A stretch of DNA of 13,854 bases, taken from the NCBI GenBank assembly GCA_947478985.1, contig CANJYC010000015.1, positions 1 through 13,854 on the forward strand, read 5' to 3'. The notes beneath the pieces were generated by a model, which had not been told where the DNA came from, did not search any database, and saw nothing but the letters and a program-made list of their open reading frames with translations. Below, piece after piece: positions 10,214 to 13,854 of the stretch (within the stretch, counting starts at the first letter, position 1; each line of letters starts with the position of its first letter). The translations under genes were made by a program, and so were the position numbers. Source of the stretch: Acidobacteriota bacterium (GTDB lineage Bacteria; Acidobacteriota; Vicinamibacteria; Vicinamibacterales; UBA2999).

Positions 10214-11230
10214 CTAGGGCAGCACGGCCGTATAGTTGCGCTTGGGGACCTGGCCGACCTTGATCTGCGTGACCTCGCGCATCGACGCCGCGTCGATGAC
10301 AGACACAGAGTCGGATCCCGCGTTGGCCACGTACAGTGACTTGCCGTCTGGCGTGAACGTCAGCCAGTCGGGGTGGCTGCCGACGCGCACCGTGCTCACC
10401 ACCTTCAGATCCGGCAGCGAGTAGACGTAGACGCGCGCGTTCATCTTGCTGTTCATCCAGAGCCGCTTGCCATCCGGCGACACGGCGATGCCATGTGCCG
10501 GAGAATTCTGCAGCCCGTCGAGGACGCGCTCGGCCGCCGGCACCTCGGGAATGGTGACGCGATTCACTTCCTTGCGCTGCGCCCAGTCGACCACGGCGAA
10601 GCCGTTGAAGTCCGAGAGCTGAACGTACAGTGTTTTGGTCGATCCATCCGGGTTCACCTCAAACGTGACAGGTCGAACACCGCGATCGAAGGGGATGGTC
10701 CACGCGATTGTCTCGGTCTTTGCGTCGATGACCGTGAGGCTCTTGCCCGCAATGGATCCAGCGAGCACGTACTGGCCGTCGGGCGTGACGAATGTGTTGT
10801 GGACCTCAGTAACCGGGATGCTCTTGGCGAGCGTTGTCGTCGCGGTGTCGATGATGTCCACCGCGCCTGGGGCTTCGCGGATTGAAACGTACGCGCGGCG
10901 GCCGTCCTTGCCGATCGAGAGATTGTTCGGGTGACCGGAGAGTTTGATGTGCTTGACGACTTTCAGTGACTTCACATCGACGACGTCGAGGGTGCTTTCG
11001 GCCTCGTTGGTGACGAGGTAGTTCCGGCCGTCAGGCGTCACCACCACGCCGTGATTGACTTCGATGCCGTTGATGACGCCGACCACCTTGTTCGTGGCGG
11101 GATCGATGATGTGAATGTTGTCGCCAGCCGAGTTCGTCTGGATGATGCGTACCGTCGCGGCGGTGGCGACGAATGGAATCAGGAGGAGCGCGGCTGCCAG
11201 CGTGCGAGCGCCACGGGACAGAATCAGCAT
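10214..11230 (-). CDS. Exported YVTN-family beta-propeller repeat protein
   Basis: A 338-residue protein with a signal peptide (1 to about 24, AAALLLIPFVATA), so periplasmic or surface-located. The mature part is a run of about 40-residue beta-propeller blades. Each has a turn of the type PDGK/R-x-x-Y/L-V-x-N followed by S-x-x-V-x-V-I-D, best seen in VTPDGRNYLVTNEAESTLDV, VTPDGQYVLAG, VSPDGKRLWMNSKMNARVYV and TPDGKSLYVANAGSDSVSVI. About seven blades fit the length. YVTN propellers are scaffolds or accessory proteins, often next to cytochromes or dehydrogenases; no catalytic residues can be assigned. The ATG is preceded by GAGAGG with 8 nt spacing (11239-11244, minus strand). The gene is convergent with ispH (20-nt gap) and divergent from the cytochrome c gene (75-nt gap). 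Confidence 0.88.
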   Translation of the reverse strand: MLILSRGARTLAAALLLIPFVATAATVRIIQTNSAGDNIHIIDPATNKVVGVINGIEVNHGVVVTPDGRNYLVTNEAESTLDVVDVKSLKVVKHIKLSGHPNNLSIGKDGRRAYVSIREAPGAVDIIDTATTTLAKSIPVTEVHNTFVTPDGQYVLAGSIAGKSLTVIDAKTETIAWTIPFDRGVRPVTFEVNPDGSTKTLYVQLSDFNGFAVVDWAQRKEVNRVTIPEVPAAERVLDGLQNSPAHGIAVSPDGKRLWMNSKMNARVYVYSLPDLKVVSTVRVGSHPDWLTFTPDGKSLYVANAGSDSVSVIDAASMREVTQIKVGQVPKRNYTAVLP

Positions 11231-11269
11231 CGTCAGTACCTCTCGCGGGCTACTCTAGCACGGCAACAA

Positions 11270-11298
11270 TTGCATTACGGCGCTCGACGCGCTATAAG
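11270..11298 (+). promoter_or_regulatory. Possible promoter of the cytochrome c gene
   Basis: TATAAG (11293-11298, one mismatch to TATAAT) lies 17 nt after TTGCAT (11270-11275, three of six matches to TTGACA). Transcription would begin about 7 nt after the -10, at or near the ATG at 11306, giving a leaderless or nearly leaderless message. That agrees with the lack of a Shine-Dalgarno before this start. Sigma preference of this host is unknown. Confidence 0.3.
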
Positions 11299-11305
11299 CG
11301 ATGCC

Positions 11306-11761
11306 ATGAAAGCTGCCGCAGCGATCCTCGTATTGCTGGCACTCTGCGCCCCTGCTGCGTTGGCGCAGGCGCCCGCCGCGGCGGCTGCGCCCGTGACGCT
11401 GGATTTCGAATACTTCCGCACGAAGGTTGAGCCGATCCTGCTGCGCAAGCGCCCCGAGCATGCGCGCTGCTACGCCTGTCACTCGCAGGGCACGCCGCTG
11501 GTCATCGAGCGGATGTCTCCCGGCGCTACCACCTGGAACGACGAACAGTCGCACAAGAATTTCGACATCATCAGGCGGGTGGTTGTGCCAGGCAACCCGA
11601 TGCGCAGCCGGTTGCTGCTGATGCCGCTGGCTCACGAGGCGGGCGGCATCGAGTTCCACCCGGGCGGCAAGCATTTCCTGTCACAGAGCGACCCCGAGTT
11701 CAGGGAGCTCGTGGAGTGGGTCAATGGCGCCAAGGCCCCGTCCGCCGGGGCGGCCCGATAA
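11306..11761 (+). CDS. Exported single-heme c-type cytochrome
   Basis: A 151-residue protein with a signal peptide (1 to about 20, AILVLLALCAPAALA) and one CxxCH heme-attachment site, Cys55-Tyr-Ala-Cys58-His59. This site follows FEYFRTKVEPILLRKRPEHA, the pattern at the start of planctomycete-type cytochrome c domains (PSCyt1-like: a helix, then V-x-P-I-L and C-x-x-C-H). The C-terminal part VVVPGNPMRSRLLLMPLAHE...GGKHF...DPEFRELVEWV also fits that family. Met99 or Met106 could be the second heme ligand. It should carry electrons in the periplasm; the partner is unknown. No Shine-Dalgarno precedes the ATG; another ATG five nt upstream is out of frame. It is divergent from the YVTN propeller, a kind of protein often found with such cytochromes. 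Class is well supported; role is not. Confidence 0.85.
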   Translation: MKAAAAILVLLALCAPAALAQAPAAAAAPVTLDFEYFRTKVEPILLRKRPEHARCYACHSQGTPLVIERMSPGATTWNDEQSHKNFDIIRRVVVPGNPMRSRLLLMPLAHEAGGIEFHPGGKHFLSQSDPEFRELVEWVNGAKAPSAGAAR

Positions 11762-11803
11762 GGCCCTGGCCCATCCGCATATTCAGGCGGCCGCCAGTGC
11801 GGC

Positions 11804-12697
11804 ATGATGGTCCCGGTCACGGGATTGCCTTACCTCCTCGCGCTCGCGGCCGCGACGTTCTTCGGCGCGGCTGACTTCCTCGGCGGCCTCTCGGCCCGCC
11901 GCACCAGTACTTCCGCGGTTGTCGTCGTCTCTGGCGCTGCCGGCCTGGCATTGCTCGCGGTCCTGCTGCCGGTCATGCCCGGTAGTCGACCCGCGGCAGA
12001 CGATCTGCTCTGGGGAACGATGGCCGGGCTCGCCGGGGGCGCCGGGATCGGGTTGCTGTACCGTGCGCTCGCGATCGGACGGATGGCCGTGGTCGCACCC
12101 ACGACCGCCCTCTGCGCCGTCACGATGCCCGTGCTCGCGGGTCTCGCCATGGGGGAGCGTCCCACGTGGGGAACGGGTACGGGGATGGCGCTGGCGCTCG
12201 TGGCGATCGTGCTCGTCAGCCGCCAGGGCGAGGTTCGTACCAGCCCAGGTGCTGCCACCGATGGACCGCACGTGCGGCCGGTGGTTCGCGGCGGCATTGG
12301 CCTGGCGCTGCTCTCAGGCGTCGCCATCGGTTTCTTCTATCTTGCGCTCGCCAGGACATCGCGCGAGGCGGGTCTCTGGCCCCTCCTTGCCGCGCGCGGG
12401 GCTTCCACGCTGCTCTTCGGCGCGGTCGCAATCGCCCGCCGTGACTCGCTCCGCATGCCGGCATCAGTCCTGCGCACGGTCGTTGCCGGCGGTGTGCTGG
12501 ATATGATCGCCAACGCGCTGTACGTGCTGGCCACCTGGGGCGGTCCGCTCAGCGTCGTCGTGACGCTGACGTCGTTGTATCCGGCCAGCACCGTCGTGCT
12601 CGCGCGGTTCGTGCTCGGCGAGCGGCTCAGCGCGTGGCAGCGTGCGGGGGTGGCGTGTGCCCTGATCGCCGTCCTGCTCATCGTGGGAGCGGTCTGA
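11804..12697 (+). CDS. EamA/DMT-superfamily transporter
   Basis: A 297-residue integral inner-membrane protein with ten predicted membrane segments (about 5-25, 36-57, 67-87, 93-113, 120-139, 160-182, 189-209, 220-242, 247-270, 275-297). These are arranged as two five-helix EamA repeats. Typical repeat landmarks appear in both halves: the helix 4 pattern VVAPTTALCAVTMPVLAGLAMGER and its second copy SVVVTLTSLYPASTVVLARFVLGER, each ending in a G-E-R turn. Family members export or take up small metabolites (amino acids, nucleotide precursors, amines); the substrate cannot be read from sequence. ATG 11804 is directly followed by another ATG at 11807, and neither has a clear ribosome binding site. 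The GNAT gene begins 40 nt downstream and probably shares the transcript. Confidence 0.88.
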   Translation: MMVPVTGLPYLLALAAATFFGAADFLGGLSARRTSTSAVVVVSGAAGLALLAVLLPVMPGSRPAADDLLWGTMAGLAGGAGIGLLYRALAIGRMAVVAPTTALCAVTMPVLAGLAMGERPTWGTGTGMALALVAIVLVSRQGEVRTSPGAATDGPHVRPVVRGGIGLALLSGVAIGFFYLALARTSREAGLWPLLAARGASTLLFGAVAIARRDSLRMPASVLRTVVAGGVLDMIANALYVLATWGGPLSVVVTLTSLYPASTVVLARFVLGERLSAWQRAGVACALIAVLLIVGAV

Positions 12698-12737
12698 GGT
12701 CCTTGCGTTCCGCCGAGTCGCGCGTGTCAGGAGTCCA

Positions 12738-13277
12738 ATGCCCAAGCACCAGCACCCGACCATCCGTATCGAACCGGCAACCGCGCACGATGCGGCGCTG
12801 ATTCTCCGCCTCATTACCGCGCTTGCGGTCTACGAAAAGCTGGAGCACCAGGTTGTGGCCACCGAGGAGACCCTGCGCGAGACGCTCTTCGGGCCGGAAC
12901 CAGCGGCGCATGTCGTCATCGCGCGTGTCGGGGATGAGGCCGCGGGCTTCGCGCTGTGGTTCTACAACTACTCCACGTTCCTCGCGCGGCCTGGCCTCTA
13001 TCTCGAGGATCTCTTTGTCCTGCCGGAGTGGCGAGGCAATGGCGTGGGCACTGCGGTGCTGGCGCACCTGGCGGCCAAGGCGGTGGCGCGTGGATGCGGA
13101 CGAATGGAATGGTCCGTGCTCGACTGGAACGAATCGGCGATCGGCTTCTATCGCACGCTCGGCGCGCAGGTCATGGAGGAGTGGCGGATCTGCCGCCTGA
13201 CGGGTGAGACGCTCGCGGCAGTGGCGAAGAGGGAAGTAAACCGGCGACCGGGTCCAGGGTCGCCGGCGGATGAATGA
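12738..13277 (+). CDS. GNAT-family N-acetyltransferase, diamine (spermidine/spermine)-like
   Basis: A 179-residue cytoplasmic acetyl-CoA-dependent acetyltransferase. The acetyl-CoA pyrophosphate loop is R99-G-N-G-V-G104 within LEDLFVLPEWRGNGVGTAVL, and motif B is WSVLDWNESAIGFYRTLGA with Tyr138 as probable general acid. The patterns YEKLEH near the N-terminus, FYNYSTFLARPGLYLEDLFV and WSVLDWN are those of the spermidine/spermine (SSAT-like) branch, also known as thialysine acetyltransferase in some organisms. A polyamine or diamine substrate is thus plausible but not proven. ATG 12738 has AGGAG ending only 4 nt upstream (12729-12733), a tight but usable spacing. It lies 40 nt after the EamA transporter. 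A hairpin that probably terminates the opposing HDOD gene lies inside its last 40 nt. Confidence 0.88.
   Translation: MPKHQHPTIRIEPATAHDAALILRLITALAVYEKLEHQVVATEETLRETLFGPEPAAHVVIARVGDEAAGFALWFYNYSTFLARPGLYLEDLFVLPEWRGNGVGTAVLAHLAAKAVARGCGRMEWSVLDWNESAIGFYRTLGAQVMEEWRICRLTGETLAAVAKREVNRRPGPGSPADE
13231..13266 (-). terminator. Probable terminator of the HDOD gene, overlapping the GNAT 3' end
   Basis: A perfect 9-bp GC-rich inverted repeat (13241-13249 with 13258-13266) has an 8-nt loop. Read on the minus strand it lies about 47 nt past the HDOD stop codon and is followed by TTTACTTCCCT. On the plus strand no T-run follows. It sits inside the GNAT coding region. Confidence 0.45.
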
Positions 13278-13313
13278 GGCGGAAAGAACGGACCCTTTAT
13301 AAGGCTGACGGAA

Positions 13314-13854
13314 TCAGGCGACGAACTTGCGAGCGACCTCGAAGAGGCCGGGTGCGTGAAGATCGAGTTTCTCAATAGCCCGCGCGTCCAGGCCGAGACC
13401 CTGGAAGACCGGGTCCTCCAACAAGTCAGCCTGCTCGGGCGTGCATCCGAACCCGTACTTGTGCGAGAGGCGGTTCGCGGCATACGCGACGGCAGCCGCA
13501 TTCGGCCGCGTCTGCGCGCCGTCCGGTTCGTGGTGCCAGACAATCGGATCGTGCAGCTGGCTCGGCATGCCCCACTGCTGGAGCACGTAGCCGCCGATTG
13601 CCGAGTGCATTTCCCTGAGGACGAGCGCCACGTCTTCCTCACCTGGCGCTGTCACAGAAAACTGCTCGCAGTCTCGAGACAGCTTCAGGATCACCAGCTT
13701 GCCGATGTCGTGCAGTAATCCGTAGAGAAAGGCTTCGTCCGGCGGCTCGTTTGCGCGGTCTGCGATGAGCCAGGCCAGGTACGCGGTGCCGATACTGTGG
13801 TCGATGTGCGTGCGGCCGTGCCGCCCGTAGATACGCGGGTCGGCTGCCAGTGAG
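13314..13854 (-). CDS. HDOD-domain protein (N-terminal part outside the window)
   Basis: The frame is open from the window edge; 179 residues are visible before the TGA at 13314. It is the C-terminal part of an HDOD (HD-related output) domain. Visible landmarks are His19 (HSIGTAYLAWLIA), His48-Asp49 in LYGLLHDIGKLVILKL, His83 in MHSAIGGYVLQQWGMPSQL, and the WHHEP motif (His107, His108). HDOD proteins act in bacterial signalling, often tied to cyclic di-GMP or stress regulation, and mostly lack proven enzymatic activity. Here the HD-type metal ligands appear largely kept, so a phosphohydrolase cannot be excluded. Any receiver, GAF or EAL domain would lie in the missing N-terminal region. An internal GTG at 13694 is not the real start, because the HD motif lies upstream of it. 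It is convergent with the GNAT gene, 36 nt apart. Confidence 0.85.
   Translation of the reverse strand, partial: SLAADPRIYGRHGRTHIDHSIGTAYLAWLIADRANEPPDEAFLYGLLHDIGKLVILKLSRDCEQFSVTAPGEEDVALVLREMHSAIGGYVLQQWGMPSQLHDPIVWHHEPDGAQTRPNAAAVAYAANRLSHKYGFGCTPEQADLLEDPVFQGLGLDARAIEKLDLHAPGLFEVARKFVA

Noticed and set aside
11051..11305. Upstream in-frame extension of the cytochrome c protein
   Set aside because: It is antisense to the YVTN gene; the signal peptide starts at 11306.
11762..11803. GGCGGCCGCC palindrome before the transporter gene as an operator or terminator
   Set aside because: A 10-bp GC palindrome is expected by chance in such DNA; there is no T-run and no second copy nearby.

Overview
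The window is GC-rich bacterial chromosome with short intergenic gaps, conserved housekeeping genes and no mobile element, tRNA, rRNA or CRISPR array. The best guess for the host is an Acidobacteriota-like bacterium, perhaps of the Vicinamibacteria type. That rests on the mix of a proteobacterial-style RpoC, a long cyanobacteria/plastid-type IspH, a YVTN beta-propeller next to a small planctomycete/acidobacterial-style cytochrome c, and many Sec-exported Ala/Pro-rich proteins. It is an inference from gene content and not a phylogenetic result. No stretch longer than 300 bases lacks a gene.

Layout. Positions 1-4058 hold all but about 59 N-terminal residues of rpoC, followed by a perfect 13-bp terminator hairpin. 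On the minus strand, 4153-5553 carries a small low-affinity iron permease-family membrane protein and an RlmA-type 23S rRNA guanine methyltransferase (read rlmA first, then permease). From 5650 to 10193 five plus-strand genes run head to tail: a secreted two-domain metallo-beta-lactamase-fold protein, a group II truncated hemoglobin, a secreted beta-carbonic anhydrase, a secreted Pro/Ala-rich protein of unknown function, and ispH. Next come a minus-strand secreted YVTN beta-propeller (10214-11230) and, divergent from it, a secreted single-heme c-type cytochrome (11306-11761). An EamA/DMT transporter and a GNAT acetyltransferase follow on the plus strand. The right edge is the C-terminal part of a minus-strand HDOD-domain protein.

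How the genes relate. RpoC, RlmA and IspH are core functions (transcription, 23S rRNA modification, isoprenoid precursors). The accessory theme is the cell envelope: four or five neighbouring products carry signal peptides (MBL protein, carbonic anhydrase, Pro/Ala-rich protein, YVTN propeller, cytochrome c). The most interesting candidates for undescribed partnerships are the carbonic anhydrase with its 1-nt-spaced Pro/Ala-rich neighbour, the MBL protein with its closely spaced truncated hemoglobin, and the divergent YVTN/cytochrome pair. I see no clear evidence for one integrated new system; these are separate small units in an otherwise ordinary region.
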